64,000 bases of DNA from NCBI GenBank assembly GCA_002173095.1, contig NHBK01000012.1, positions 20,487-84,486 of the forward strand, read 5' to 3'. The position numbers and the translations under genes are program-made. Below are positions 30,015 to 39,758 of the stretch, piece by piece. Source of the stretch: Hyphomonadaceae bacterium TMED5. Its GTDB lineage: Bacteria > Pseudomonadota > Alphaproteobacteria > Caulobacterales > Hyphomonadaceae. Each line of letters opens with the position of its first letter. Position 1 is the first letter of the stretch. Under the pieces are notes generated by a model, which ran no database searches, was not told the origin of the DNA, and saw only the letters and a list, made by a program, of their open reading frames with translations.

Positions 30015-30042
30015 AAGGGGCGCCTCGAGCGCCCCTTTCTTC
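30015..30042 (+). terminator. Terminator after carboxylesterase
   Basis: Arms AAGGGGCGC (30015-30023) and GCGCCCCTT (30029-30037) are perfect complements with a five-base loop, followed by TCTTC. It lies ten bases past the stop codon. Confidence 0.85.
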
Positions 30043-30155
30043 ATCTGCTCGTCTTCAGTGACTGAAAATCCCTGGCTGAATATCGACAGGCCTCCCGCTC
30101 CCAATTAAGCATTCCAGATGCCTTCGGGGATGGCTGAGTTGAGTTTGGGGACTGC

Positions 30156-31121
30156 ATGCGTCTGATTGTTCACATAGGAACAGAGAAAACAGGTTCGACG
30201 ACGCTTCAGGCCTTTCTCAATGACAATCGCGAACAATTGGCCAAAGACGGCTTTGCCCTGTTTCAGCCTGAGTGTGACGCGACGCAGCTGGTCCGCAATA
30301 ATCGGCATTTCGTTGCGATGTTTCAGAAAGACAATCGCAATGACGACTATTTCCGGCACCACCAACTGGATGGCGATGAGGCTCTGAACCAGTTTCGCCA
30401 GCAGGTAACCGCAGAGTTCGACCAGTTCCTGCGCGATCTGCCCTCAGACATTCACAGCGTCGTCCTGTCGAGCGAGCACTTCCACTCGCGTCTTCAATCG
30501 GCTGAAGAAGTGCAGGACTTTGCCGACTTCATGAAGGCACGGTTCGATGATTTCCGGATCATTGGGTATTTCCGCGAACAAAGCGCCCTCTGCCGCAGCG
30601 CCTATAGCACGGCGGTCAAAAGCGGTGAGAAGCGGGCGTTTTCAGACTACCAAAAAATGTGCCGCCCGCAGAACCATTACTATAACTATCTGCGCATGTT
30701 CCGGTTCTGGCGCAAAGCCTTTGGTCCGAAAGCCCTGCGCACACGGCTATTCGACAAGGAGAGCTTGCGAAACAAAGATATTTGTCGGGATTTTCTGGGC
30801 TTTCGTTTTCTGAACAACCGGCTGGATCTGAACCGGTATAATTTCGACCAACCGGCTTATAATCTGAGCCTAGGCCCGACAGGGCTTCAGCTCATTCTGC
30901 TGATCAACCGGCTTCTGGACGTACAGAAAATCGGGCCGAAGCGTCGGCATATCCGTCGCGAAATGGTGCTCAAAATCGCGAATATGCGCGGGCTGAACAA
31001 CGGACAGGTGAGCCTGAAAGATGCCAGCGCGATTTATGACAGCTTCAATGCGCAGAATATGGATTTTGGCAAAGTCTTCCTACGCGAAGAAAAGAACCCG
31101 TTTTCCCGCCCGGATGCATGA
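30156..31121 (+). CDS. Sulfotransferase-like protein
   Basis: The 321-residue protein begins VHIGTEKTGSTTLQAFL, a P-loop-like 5'-phosphosulfate-binding segment of PAPS sulfotransferases; RIIGYFREQSALCRSAYSTAV near residues 130-150 fits the 3'-phosphate site with its Arg and Ser residues. It would sulfate a glycan. It is convergent with GDP-L-fucose synthase, with only five bases between the stop codons, and adds a third sulfotransferase to the window. The match is weaker than for the two in the 3-5 kb cluster. Confidence 0.78.
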   Translation: MRLIVHIGTEKTGSTTLQAFLNDNREQLAKDGFALFQPECDATQLVRNNRHFVAMFQKDNRNDDYFRHHQLDGDEALNQFRQQVTAEFDQFLRDLPSDIHSVVLSSEHFHSRLQSAEEVQDFADFMKARFDDFRIIGYFREQSALCRSAYSTAVKSGEKRAFSDYQKMCRPQNHYYNYLRMFRFWRKAFGPKALRTRLFDKESLRNKDICRDFLGFRFLNNRLDLNRYNFDQPAYNLSLGPTGLQLILLINRLLDVQKIGPKRRHIRREMVLKIANMRGLNNGQVSLKDASAIYDSFNAQNMDFGKVFLREEKNPFSRPDA

Positions 31122-31126
31122 GCGTT

Positions 31127-32062
31127 CTAATCCGCGTGATTGGCAAACCAGTTATAGGTCGACTGAATCCCCTCTTTCAGGTCAATCGAGGGCGACCAGC
31201 CAAGTGCTTGCAATCGATCTGAATTCAACAGCTTGCGCGGCGTGCCATCCGGTTTGGAGGCATCAAAAACCAGCTCGCCTTCAAAACCGACAACATCACG
31301 AATGACAGATGCCAGCTCACCAATACTGACCTCCTGGCCCGACCCAAGGTTGATCTGCGTCTCGCCGGAATAGTGTTTCAATAGGTAGACCAGCCCATCG
31401 GCGCAGTCTTCCACATGCATAAACTCGCGAAGCGGTTTTCCACTTCCCCAGACACTCACGCGCTCTGCGCCCTCCAGCTTCGCCTGATGAAACCGGCGGA
31501 TCAGTGCCGGAATGACATGAGACCGGTCTGACCAGAACTCATCACCGGGGCCATAAAGACTGGTCGGGAAACAGGAAATGAAATCATCGCCATGCTGTCG
31601 TCGGTATGACTGGCAGGCTTTCAACCCCGCAATCTTGGCGATGGCATAAGCTTCATTGGTTTCCTCCAGGGCGCCCGTCAGAAGCGCATCTTCAGAAATC
31701 GGCTGGTCGGCAAATTTCGGATAAATGCATGACGAGCCGAGAAATAAGAGCTTCATCACACCGGCTTTGTGCGCAGCATGTATGAGGTTCATCCCAATCA
31801 TAAGATTGTCGTAGATGTAGTTGGCCGGGCGGTCTGCATTATCCTGAATACCGCCCACAAGCGCCGCGGTGACGATCACCACATCCGGCTTATTCTCTGC
31901 GATCCAGCTTTCGGTTTCAGCCTGTCGTCTCAGGTCCAGTGCGTCGCGGTCAATCGTGAGCACGTCGCTGCAATGTTCCGATTTCAGTCGCCGGATAAGC
32001 GCTGAGCCGAGCATGCCCTGATGACCGGAGACATAGACGCGCTTTCCCTCCAGATCGAACAT
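31127..32062 (-). CDS. fcl: GDP-L-fucose synthase
   Basis: The 311-residue short-chain dehydrogenase has the NADP-binding motif SGHQGMLGSAL (about 13-23), GSSCIYPKFADQPISEDAL and the catalytic YAIAKIAGLKAC (YxxxK near residues 138-142). It converts GDP-4-keto-6-deoxy-mannose to GDP-L-fucose by epimerisation and reduction. The gene lies 14 bases downstream of gmd, which makes its substrate; together they form a two-gene fucose-donor pathway. Confidence 0.96.
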   Translation of the reverse strand: MFDLEGKRVYVSGHQGMLGSALIRRLKSEHCSDVLTIDRDALDLRRQAETESWIAENKPDVVIVTAALVGGIQDNADRPANYIYDNLMIGMNLIHAAHKAGVMKLLFLGSSCIYPKFADQPISEDALLTGALEETNEAYAIAKIAGLKACQSYRRQHGDDFISCFPTSLYGPGDEFWSDRSHVIPALIRRFHQAKLEGAERVSVWGSGKPLREFMHVEDCADGLVYLLKHYSGETQINLGSGQEVSIGELASVIRDVVGFEGELVFDASKPDGTPRKLLNSDRLQALGWSPSIDLKEGIQSTYNWFANHAD

Positions 32063-32076
32063 GCTTTCCCCGGCTC

Positions 32077-33150
32077 TTAAATACCTCGATAGTTCGGGTA
32101 TTTCGCTTCCAACTCTACCTGTTTCAGGTCTGCCTCTATCATCATTTCGACAAGCTCTGAATAGGAGGTTTTATGCGTCCAGCCGAGTTTTTCGCGCGCC
32201 TTGGTCGCATCGCCAAGCAAATGCTCGACCTCTGCGACCCGGTAATAGCGCGGATCGATCCTCACAACGACTTCGCCGGTTGTCGTATCCGTGCCGGTCT
32301 CGTCAACGCCCTCGCCTGACCAGTCAATCTTGCGGCCCGTATAGGCAAAGGCGCGTTCAACAAAGTCCCGCACCGAATGGGTCTCGCCCGTGGCAAGAAC
32401 ATAATCATCCGGTTCGTCCTGCTGCAGCATGAGATGCATGCCTTCGACATAGTCGCCCGCATAGCCCCAGTCGCGCTCTGCATCGAGATTGCCAAGATAG
32501 AGACAGGATTGAAGCCCCAGATGAATAGCCGCGACCGCGCGGGTGATCTTACGCGTCACGAAGGTTTCGCCGCGCATCGGGCCTTCATGATTGAACAGAA
32601 TGCCGTTGCAAGCATACATGCCGTAGGCCTCACGATAATTCACCGTGATCCAATACGCATAGAGCTTGGCTACCCCATAAGGTGAGCGTGGATGGAAGGG
32701 GGTTTTCTCCGTCTGCGGCGATTCCGCGACCTTACCGAACATCTCTGAGGTCGACGCCTGATAAAACCGGACATCATCCTTCATATCCAGAATGCGAATG
32801 GCTTCGAGCAGGCGCAGCGTTCCCATCGCATCGGCATTGGCCGTGTATTCAGGCGTCTCAAAAGAGACCTGCACATGGCTCTGCGCGGCGAGATTATAAA
32901 TTTCCTGCGGCTGCACTTCTTGAACGATGCGGATCAGATTGGTCGAATCCGTCATGTCTCCATAGTGCATATGAAAGCGCGTTTCGCCTTCATGCGGGTC
33001 TATATAGAGAGCGTCGACACGTTGCGAGTTGAAGGAAGAAGCGCGCCGTTTAATGCCATGGACTTCATAGCCCTGGCCCAGCAGATAACGTGAAAGATGC
33101 GCGCCGTCCTGCCCGGTAACGCCGGTGATCAGTGCCTTCTTCGCAGCCAT
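32077..33150 (-). CDS. gmd: GDP-mannose 4,6-dehydratase
   Basis: The 357-residue enzyme has the motif [17 protein letters not shown] at the N-terminus, [26 protein letters not shown] and [10 protein letters not shown] with the YxxxK pair. It dehydrates GDP-D-mannose to the 4-keto-6-deoxy intermediate, using bound NADP. The product feeds the adjacent GDP-L-fucose synthase; it could also feed GDP-rhamnose or colitose synthesis. Length and start fit the family. Confidence 0.97.
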   Translation of the reverse strand: MAAKKALITGVTGQDGAHLSRYLLGQGYEVHGIKRRASSFNSQRVDALYIDPHEGETRFHMHYGDMTDSTNLIRIVQEVQPQEIYNLAAQSHVQVSFETPEYTANADAMGTLRLLEAIRILDMKDDVRFYQASTSEMFGKVAESPQTEKTPFHPRSPYGVAKLYAYWITVNYREAYGMYACNGILFNHEGPMRGETFVTRKITRAVAAIHLGLQSCLYLGNLDAERDWGYAGDYVEGMHLMLQQDEPDDYVLATGETHSVRDFVERAFAYTGRKIDWSGEGVDETGTDTTTGEVVVRIDPRYYRVAEVEHLLGDATKAREKLGWTHKTSYSELVEMMIEADLKQVELEAKYPNYRGI

Positions 33151-33175
33151 GGTTTCTTCTTCTTTTCGATCTGCA

Positions 33176-33187
33176 GTGAAATTTCAC
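33176..33187. promoter_or_regulatory. Palindrome upstream of gmd
   Basis: GTGAAATTTCAC is a perfect 12-base palindrome inside the 72-base gap between the Kelch gene and gmd, flanked by ATCTG and AGAT. It could be an operator for the fucose genes; no regulator is known. Confidence 0.4.
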
Positions 33188-33222
33188 AGATGATTCGATA
33201 AAGAAGAGAGATTACGGCACCT

Positions 33223-34224
33223 TTAAACCGTCAGAATTTCGACCAGTGCTGAGGTATCAATGCCACCGCGCTGCAACGCACCGCCAATCGCGTAAATGCG
33301 ATTTCCAACCGTAACACCGCCAAGGCCATGACGCGGGCTCAGCATATCCGGACCAGCAGACCAGCTATCGCGCGCCGGGTCATACACCCAGCAATTGGGA
33401 TAAACGCCGCCGCCATTGTCGAAATACTCACCGCCAAAGGCATAAAGCTTGCCGTCGATCACACCTGAGGCAAGGCCGCCCTGCGCCTGTGGCAATGGGG
33501 CCAATACCTCCCAGCGGTCTTCCGATGGAATGTACATTTCATGCGCGGCAGAGTTTCCGCCCTCAACCGTGCGGCCAGCTACGACATGCCAGTTTCCGTT
33601 CAGCACTTCACCCGTCGCGGAATTGCGCGGGGTCGGCAACGGCGCAGCGCGCTCCCAGCTCCCGCCCGAAAGTACGAAGTGATGTCCGGTATCGGCATGG
33701 TCTTCCCAGACAGAATTGTCGTCATCAATTGGTGTGCGGCCGCCAGCAATATGCAGCCCGGTTGAAAGGCTCGCCGTCACGGCCTCGCCAATGCGCGCCG
33801 GAATTTCCGGAATGATGTTCCAGCCATCCTCGTCCAGACGCCAGCCGCCAATCTGCATTTGCCACATGCCCTCAGCTGAAATGGCCTGAAAGCCGCCCAG
33901 CGCATAAAGCTTGCCATTATGGCTTTGCAATTGAGGGTGATGCCGCGGCGTTGGAATGCCCGGTCCCTGACGCCATTCGCCGGTTTCCGGGTTCAGAATA
34001 ACGGTTTCATTGGTCGGGCCGATAATCCGGCCATTCTCGGCCACAAAGCCGCCGGTTAGCCAAATCTCGCCATTATGCAGCGCGGGATAGATTTCCTGTT
34101 TGGGGCGACCAAGCGACGGGCCACCCACCCAATGGACAGGACCAAAAGAGGCAATACCAGAAGGAGTAGTACAGGCCGATAAGAGAGCGCCTCCCGTCAG
34201 CCACATCATTTCCCGTCTGTTCAT
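33223..34224 (-). CDS. Kelch-repeat lipoprotein
   Basis: The 333-residue protein has an N-terminal NRREMMWLTGGALLSACTT: an arginine pair followed by a lipobox with Cys near residue 18, so it is probably an exported lipoprotein, possibly by the Tat route. The rest forms about five or six Kelch repeats, each with a GG pair and nearby aromatic residues (YALGGF, HIAGGR, YAFGGEYF, YAIGGAL), giving a beta-propeller. Kelch propellers bind proteins or sugars; one bacterial group isomerises sialic acid, but no evidence supports that here. It ends 72 bases before gmd and is nine bases downstream of gshA. Confidence 0.88.
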   Translation of the reverse strand: MNRREMMWLTGGALLSACTTPSGIASFGPVHWVGGPSLGRPKQEIYPALHNGEIWLTGGFVAENGRIIGPTNETVILNPETGEWRQGPGIPTPRHHPQLQSHNGKLYALGGFQAISAEGMWQMQIGGWRLDEDGWNIIPEIPARIGEAVTASLSTGLHIAGGRTPIDDDNSVWEDHADTGHHFVLSGGSWERAAPLPTPRNSATGEVLNGNWHVVAGRTVEGGNSAAHEMYIPSEDRWEVLAPLPQAQGGLASGVIDGKLYAFGGEYFDNGGGVYPNCWVYDPARDSWSAGPDMLSPRHGLGGVTVGNRIYAIGGALQRGGIDTSALVEILTV

Positions 34225-34233
34225 GCTGCCTCC

Positions 34234-35616
34234 TTAGAACGCATACTCCTCAAACACATGAGAGAGGTCACGATTCCACTTTTCATGATAGCGGCGCAAC
34301 ATCCGCTCTGCCGGAGTTTGACCGCTTTCGGCGATCAGGTCGAGTTCGCTGAGGAAACCTGTCTCGTCATCGCCAGATGTAGACAGCATTCCACGTGCTT
34401 TCAGGCCATAGCGGGAAATCTTCAGCACTTCGAGTGCGAGGTCCTGCAGCGTACCTTCGCCATTTGGCAGCGGCGTTTTCAGACCGAGCGCAGGGGCGGC
34501 GCGACGCATGGTTTCGCGCTGTTCTGGGGTCCAATGTTTCACCAGATCCCAGGCACCATCCAGAGAATGGCTGTCATAGAGGATACCCACCCAGAAGGCA
34601 GGCAGGGCACAGATGCGGTCCCATGGGCCAGAATCCGAACCGCGCATTTCAAGAAAGGTCTTCAGACGCACTTCCGGGAAAATCGTAGAGATATGATCTT
34701 TGAAATCTTCCAGCGTTGGCAGCTCGCCCGGACGCGCCGGTAGCTCGCCCTTCATGAAGTCACGGAAGGAAAGACCGGCGCAGTTCAGATACCCACCATC
34801 GCGGCGGATGAAATACATCGGTACATCCAGAGCATAATCAACATAACGCTCAAAGCCGAAGCCATCTTCGAATACAAATGGCAGCATGCCCGTACGGTCC
34901 GGGTCGGTGTCAGTCCAGACATTCGCCCGGTAAGACTGATAGCCATTTGGACGACCTTCAGCGAAGGGTGAATTGGCAAACAGCGCTGTGCCCAGCGGCT
35001 GGAGCGCAAGGCTCACGCGATATTTCTTCACCATGTCGGCTTCATCTGCGAAGTCCAGATTGGTCTGAACCGTGCAGCTGCGGAACATCATCTGCTGCCC
35101 AAGGCGGCCAACCTTGCGCATGTAATCGCGCATGATTTTATAGCGGCCTTTTGGCATGAGCGGCGTTTCTTCCAATGACCAGATCGGAGAAAATCCGAGG
35201 CCAAGGAATGCGACGCCCAGATGGTCAGACACCTGTTTCACTTCTTCAAGGTGACGACCAACTTCATTGCAGGTCTGGTGAATATGCTCCAGCGGCGCAC
35301 CGGAAAGTTCAAACTGACCGCCCGGCTCCAGAGAAACACTGGCGCCATCTTTTTGAAGGCCAATCAGATGTTCGCCTTCGCTGATCGGCTCCCAGCCAAA
35401 CTTATCCTTCAGCGCATGCAGAACCGCGCTGACGGAAGCTTCACCCTCATAAGGAAGCGGGCGCAGCCCATCTTTCAGGAAGCCAAACTTCTCGTGCTCA
35501 GTACCAATACGCCAGTCTGTTTTCGGCTTACCGCCCGACGCCAGATACTCGACAAATTCGTATTTGCTCTCAATGCGCGGAGCATTCTCATCAATATCCG
35601 CCGTAGGTGTGGTCAT
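34234..35616 (-). CDS. gshA: Glutamate-cysteine ligase, plant/alphaproteobacterial type
   Basis: The 460-residue enzyme makes gamma-glutamylcysteine, the first step of glutathione synthesis. It is of the plant-like class common in Alphaproteobacteria: WRIGTEHEKFGF near residue 36, VSLEPGGQFELSGAPLEHIHQT, MRKVGRLGQQMMFRSCTVQTNLDF and DGGYLNCAGLSFRDF match. Glutathione made here could serve the peroxiredoxin and metallo-hydrolase in the window. It is followed after nine bases by the Kelch gene. Confidence 0.96.
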   Translation of the reverse strand: MTTPTADIDENAPRIESKYEFVEYLASGGKPKTDWRIGTEHEKFGFLKDGLRPLPYEGEASVSAVLHALKDKFGWEPISEGEHLIGLQKDGASVSLEPGGQFELSGAPLEHIHQTCNEVGRHLEEVKQVSDHLGVAFLGLGFSPIWSLEETPLMPKGRYKIMRDYMRKVGRLGQQMMFRSCTVQTNLDFADEADMVKKYRVSLALQPLGTALFANSPFAEGRPNGYQSYRANVWTDTDPDRTGMLPFVFEDGFGFERYVDYALDVPMYFIRRDGGYLNCAGLSFRDFMKGELPARPGELPTLEDFKDHISTIFPEVRLKTFLEMRGSDSGPWDRICALPAFWVGILYDSHSLDGAWDLVKHWTPEQRETMRRAAPALGLKTPLPNGEGTLQDLALEVLKISRYGLKARGMLSTSGDDETGFLSELDLIAESGQTPAERMLRRYHEKWNRDLSHVFEEYAF

Positions 35617-35877
35617 TGAAGTCTCCCAGTCCGCGCTTCAGCCATTTCTGCCAGATAGGGAGATTGGCTTGTTTTCCCAAGTCAAAAATTCTCAATTCAA
35701 GCTGTTGTGAAGCTCAACTCAGGCTGCAGGTCATAGCCCATGCTCATAATTTCAACAAAATTCAGAGCTAGCAAATGACCTAAATCACCGATGGCAAATA
35801 CGGGCTTGTGCATCGGTATCGACTGAAAAATCGATAAGACCAGCATCTTCGAACGCACGAGAAAAGGATTTAAACGT

Positions 35878-36810
35878 TTGAACACGTTACATTTTTTCGC
35901 ATTTGCCCTGTCTACGTTATCTCCAAGCCTTACCACTCCAACACCCGAACTCGCCCCAAGTTCCACAACGCGGGTTGAATTCGATATCGCCTATCAGAAT
36001 GTGTCGTCGGACCTCTCGATAAATTCAGCGACCGTGATGCCAGGCGAAATGCTTGAAATCGAAACGAATGCCAATCTGACTGTTGGCACCGGCGAAATGA
36101 GCCGGGATGCAGACGGCTGGATCTGGACCGCTCCGGACACACCGGGCCATCACCAGCTCTATTTCCAGAGCGGCGGCGAAACCGCCTTGCTCAATGTGTT
36201 CGTGCTGACGCCCTTTGAAAATGGCGAAGATGTGAGTCTGGATGGCTATCGCGTCGGTGAGTACAACCCCGTCCCATTGCGCGGCATGGAGCGCTATGTT
36301 CCGCCGACCGGTTTCATCGAAATGCTCCCGGGCATGGAAGATATTCAGATCGCGCCGCATTTCCGACTGGGCCAGTTCATTTGCAAGCAGCAACCGGGGC
36401 ACGACCCTACCTTCCTTCTGGTCGACCCTCATATGCTTCTGAAACTGGAAACCCTGCTAACGGCCGCAAATGACCGCGGCTGGGAAGCTGATACCTTCTT
36501 CGTGATGTCCGGTTTCCGTACACCATTTTACAACGCCGCTATCGGCAATACGACCACATCTTCTCGTCACCTGTTTGGCGACGCTGCTGACATCTATATC
36601 GATCAGGATGGAGATGGTGTGATGGATGATCTGAACGGTGATGGTCGCATCACGCGTGAAGATGCAGCTGAACTGGCGGCTCTGGCTGCAGAGATTGCAG
36701 ATTCAGGTTCAGATCACTGGCATAGTGGCGGCATTGGCATTTACAGCGCGAATGCTGTGCACGGACCGTTCATTCATGTCGATGCACGTGGGTATCGGGC
36801 CCGCTGGTAA
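35878..36810 (+). CDS. Exported M15-like peptidase (DUF882/YcbK type) with calcium loop
   Basis: The 310-residue protein starts at a TTG with AAGGA upstream; a stop at 35824 excludes other usual starts. A short N-terminal hydrophobic stretch (LHFFAFALSTLSPSL) suggests export. Residues about 30-120 look like a beta-rich domain. The C-terminal half is an M15-type zinc peptidase: SGFRTPFYNAA, SRHLFGDAAD and GPFIHVDARGYRARW carry the metal-binding His/Asp set. Between them lies DQDGDGVMDDLNGDGRI, an EF-hand-like calcium loop. It probably cleaves peptidoglycan cross-links or side chains and is convergent with the L,D-transpeptidase. Confidence 0.82.
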   Translation: MNTLHFFAFALSTLSPSLTTPTPELAPSSTTRVEFDIAYQNVSSDLSINSATVMPGEMLEIETNANLTVGTGEMSRDADGWIWTAPDTPGHHQLYFQSGGETALLNVFVLTPFENGEDVSLDGYRVGEYNPVPLRGMERYVPPTGFIEMLPGMEDIQIAPHFRLGQFICKQQPGHDPTFLLVDPHMLLKLETLLTAANDRGWEADTFFVMSGFRTPFYNAAIGNTTTSSRHLFGDAADIYIDQDGDGVMDDLNGDGRITREDAAELAALAAEIADSGSDHWHSGGIGIYSANAVHGPFIHVDARGYRARW

Positions 36811-36819
36811 AGCAGGCCC
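36797..36819. terminator. Possible shared terminator between convergent genes
   Basis: Arms 36797-36804 and 36812-36819 (GGGCCYGC type) pair with one mismatch around the stop codon of the peptidase gene. There is no strong T-run, so the call is weak. Confidence 0.35.
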
Positions 36820-36830
36820 GAAGCGGGAAT

Positions 36831-38735
36831 TTAGTTCATCAGGTTGAGACTTGCGCCAGTCATATGCGTGGCAGATGCCATGATATTGTCTGGCGCTTCG
36901 TTCAGCGCATCCGGATCATAAAGGTCAGCAACTGAGTCTTCTGCCTCATAAGCGCCTTCACGATTATAGATATCGCGCCAGAAGTTCGCACGACCTTCGT
37001 CATCCACTGTCACCGTCACATAAGTGAGGTGAACCGGTGTTCGCGTTTCATAGTTCACACGCTCAAGGTCGCCCGTTGCCAGCGCGTCCTGCAGCTCCTG
37101 AGCTTCAGGGGCATTCACACCGCCTGCAACCCATTCAGCCATACGCACAGGGTCTTCCAGACGCACACACCCTGAAGAGAAGGCGCGTTCAGCGCGATCG
37201 AACAAGTATGTGCTCGGCGTACCGTGCAGATAAACGGCATGCTGGTTCGGGAAGATGATCTTCAGCTCACCCAGTGCATTACCTGCACCTGGTGCCTGAA
37301 CGAACTGGTAAGAGCTTGCAGATGCAGGATCCGTCCAGTCCACATTATAGGCAGACACCGCATTGCCTGATTCACGATCGTAAATCGTATAGCCATTGCG
37401 CTCAGCATAGCTCGGGTCATCCTGAAGACGCGGCAGCTTATCGCGCGCGACGATGCTCGTCGGCGCATACCAGCGTGGGTTGGCAACGGCATACTCAATC
37501 TCATCAGAGAATACTGGCGTCTGACGGGATGGCAGGCCCACGATAGATTTCATCGAAATCTCGCGCTGACCATCTGCCCAGCCTTCAACCGTATAAGACG
37601 GGATATTAGCCCAGACATAGCGCTCGCCCATATCCTGACCGCGCCAGAAATCCATCGCGGTTTCGATACGCTCAACCTTAGACTCTACGCTCTCATTCAG
37701 GGCTTCAAGCGTGTTCGGTCCGAGAACGCCATCAACCTCAAGGCCATGATTGCGTTGAAAAGCTTCAACCGCTTCGACAAGCGCTTCGTCGTAATTTGTG
37801 TACCAGCCATCGAAATCAAACTCAGGTGGTTCGGTGGTCGCGTCTGCCGTTTCGTCTGTCTCAGCCGAAACGGTTTCCACGCTTGCGCTATTGTCAGGTA
37901 CGATGAAGTCAGCGACGGCACGTTCCATGAAATCGCCCGCAGAATAATAGCCTTCTGCGATAAGGCGCTCACGAAGTGCAGGAATGATCAGTGCATCATC
38001 ACCGGGCTCAACAACATCATCGAGCTCTGGAATCGCCTGCCAGCCACCCTGTTGAGTGATGTCATTATATCGGCGCAGCTCCTGCTGCAGCATGCGATAT
38101 TGAACGTGACGTGGCGCAAGCAACTCAAGTGTTTCCACTGCATTGCCATTGCCCGCTTCTGCCAGCATCACCACGAGCTCTGAACGCGCAGGCGCATCAG
38201 AAACCGAACGTACGGCCTCGCCTTCGTCTACCAGACCACCACTGACCAGCTCAGCCATTTCCAACCATGCTGCTGTCAGCTCAATGTCAGCTTCGGCGCG
38301 CGCCTCAGAAGAGGCAGCAGAGAAGCGTTGTTCCGACAGTGTCTGAATATGATCGGCATAGTCAGCACCCATATGGATACCATGCTCTGACAGCTCAGAC
38401 GCCGCTTCCACCAGGGAAGCTACACCTTGCTCGGTCCATACCGGTTCAAACACACGCTGAGCATAGGCAATACGCGCAATCATATTCGCACCGCTGTCTT
38501 CAGACACGTCGAGCAGCGGATCAATCGTGTCGCGCTCAAACGTTGTCTGAATGGCAGATGCTACACCGGACGGTACGGGAACATTCAGGCTCGCATCAAT
38601 GACAGCCGCATCCTGAGGGGCTGCCGGAGCAGCAATCAGGTTTTCAGCATTTGCCAATGGCGTTGCCAGCGCAAAAAGTGCTGCCGCGCATACGCCCATT
38701 TTGGCATGTTTGGTATATCCGGTAAAACGAGACAT
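36831..38735 (-). CDS. YcbB-type L,D-transpeptidase
   Basis: The 634-residue protein has a signal peptide (cleavage after ANA, about residue 30), a long helical N-terminal region, a peptidoglycan-binding repeat (VEAFQRNHGLEVDGVLGPNTLEALNES, about 335-361) and a C-terminal YkuD catalytic domain with HGTPSTYLFDRAERAFSSGCVRL, where the Cys is the nucleophile and the His its partner. It makes 3-3 cross-links in peptidoglycan or attaches proteins to it, in the periplasm. The ATG overlaps the TAA of the upstream small gene by one base (TAATG), showing tight coupling. Confidence 0.94.
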   Translation of the reverse strand: MSRFTGYTKHAKMGVCAAALFALATPLANAENLIAAPAAPQDAAVIDASLNVPVPSGVASAIQTTFERDTIDPLLDVSEDSGANMIARIAYAQRVFEPVWTEQGVASLVEAASELSEHGIHMGADYADHIQTLSEQRFSAASSEARAEADIELTAAWLEMAELVSGGLVDEGEAVRSVSDAPARSELVVMLAEAGNGNAVETLELLAPRHVQYRMLQQELRRYNDITQQGGWQAIPELDDVVEPGDDALIIPALRERLIAEGYYSAGDFMERAVADFIVPDNSASVETVSAETDETADATTEPPEFDFDGWYTNYDEALVEAVEAFQRNHGLEVDGVLGPNTLEALNESVESKVERIETAMDFWRGQDMGERYVWANIPSYTVEGWADGQREISMKSIVGLPSRQTPVFSDEIEYAVANPRWYAPTSIVARDKLPRLQDDPSYAERNGYTIYDRESGNAVSAYNVDWTDPASASSYQFVQAPGAGNALGELKIIFPNQHAVYLHGTPSTYLFDRAERAFSSGCVRLEDPVRMAEWVAGGVNAPEAQELQDALATGDLERVNYETRTPVHLTYVTVTVDDEGRANFWRDIYNREGAYEAEDSVADLYDPDALNEAPDNIMASATHMTGASLNLMN

Positions 38736-38920
38736 TACTGAGACGCCTCCGTTTCGTCCTTCTTCCTAGTATTTGTAACTGCAGTTATGAGACCAATACC
38801 AGCCAGAACAATTGCGGCGACAACAATCCATTGTGTAGAAACGCCAAGCATTGCAGCCGCATAAGACAAACCTGCGATAATTACCGCAAATCCGATTACA
38901 TATATTGTGAATGATGACAT
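38735..38920 (-). CDS. Small two-helix membrane protein
   Basis: The 61-residue protein has two hydrophobic segments (YVIGFAVIIAGLSYAAAML, WIVVAAIVLAGIGLITAV) and a charged C-terminus (TRKKDETEASQ). ATG 38920 is chosen because GGAG lies eight bases upstream, giving MSSFTIYV; a longer open frame to 38941 lacks this. Its stop overlaps the start of the L,D-transpeptidase, so the two are translated together, and it may help place or regulate that enzyme (inference). No family was recognised. Confidence 0.72.
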   Translation of the reverse strand: MSSFTIYVIGFAVIIAGLSYAAAMLGVSTQWIVVAAIVLAGIGLITAVTNTRKKDETEASQ

Positions 38921-39047
38921 AATTAAACTCCGATTACACAAGAGTAACGGTGTCTAAACGATTTGGTTCCGAGAGTTTCTCAGAAGCAATGTCTGGCGCA
39001 TTGACGTGAGCGCTGGGCCGCGTAAGCCTTGGGCTGAGGAGACTTTC

Positions 39048-39749
39048 ATGACCGACCGCCAGGAACCGCAACTCGGATTGCAGCTCATTCCCGTTACCCC
39101 GTTCCAGCAGAATTGCTCTCTGCTCTGGGACCGCGAAACCATGGAAGGCGTATTCGTTGATGCGGGCGGCGAAGCCGACAAACTCATGTCTGTGGCAGAT
39201 CAACTCGGCGTCACCATCAAGGAGCTTTGGCTGACCCATGGCCATCTGGACCATGCGGGCGGTGCCGACGAAATTCGCGAGCGCACCGGCGCACCAATCA
39301 TTGGCCCGCATAAAGATGACCAATGGCTGATGGATGACATCAAACAGCAATGGGCCAAGTATGGCGTCACCGAAGGTCCACGCAATGTCGTGCCAGACCG
39401 TTATCTGGAAGATGGTGATGAGCTGAAGCTCGGCAATTATACGTTCGGCGTGCTTCACACACCGGGTCACACGCCCGGGCATGTGGTCATTTATAATAAA
39501 GATATCAAACTGGCGTTTGTGGGTGATGTTCTGTTCAAAGGCTCAATCGGACGGACAGACTTCCCACGCGGCGACATGGATACGCTGGTCAATTCCATCA
39601 CAACAAAGCTATGGCCGCTCGGCAATGACATCACTTTCATTCCGGGGCACAATCAGCACAGCACATTCGGCCATGAGCGTCAGACCAATCCATTTGTGTC
39701 CGACAATGCCGTTGCGCGGCTGAAAGCACAGCAGCAACAACAGCAATAA
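39048..39749 (+). CDS. Metallo-beta-lactamase-fold hydrolase (glyoxalase II-like)
   Basis: The 233-residue protein has the metal-binding motif THGHLDHAGG (HxHxDH, about 65-74), HTPGHTPGHVV, FVGDVLFKGSIGRTD and IPGHNQHSTFGHE, the pattern of the small hydroxyacylglutathione hydrolase-like subgroup (YcbL type). It probably hydrolyses a thioester. ATG 39048 follows GAGGAG; the frame stays open 14 codons upstream. The protein ends in a short poly-Gln run encoded by CAG/CAA codons. Confidence 0.92.
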   Translation: MTDRQEPQLGLQLIPVTPFQQNCSLLWDRETMEGVFVDAGGEADKLMSVADQLGVTIKELWLTHGHLDHAGGADEIRERTGAPIIGPHKDDQWLMDDIKQQWAKYGVTEGPRNVVPDRYLEDGDELKLGNYTFGVLHTPGHTPGHVVIYNKDIKLAFVGDVLFKGSIGRTDFPRGDMDTLVNSITTKLWPLGNDITFIPGHNQHSTFGHERQTNPFVSDNAVARLKAQQQQQQ

Positions 39750-39758
39750 TTCGGGCGA

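Noticed and set aside
39709..39749. CAG/CAA run at the end of the metallo-hydrolase gene as a possible triplet-repeat element
   Set aside because: It is only six mixed codons and probably a neutral C-terminal tail.
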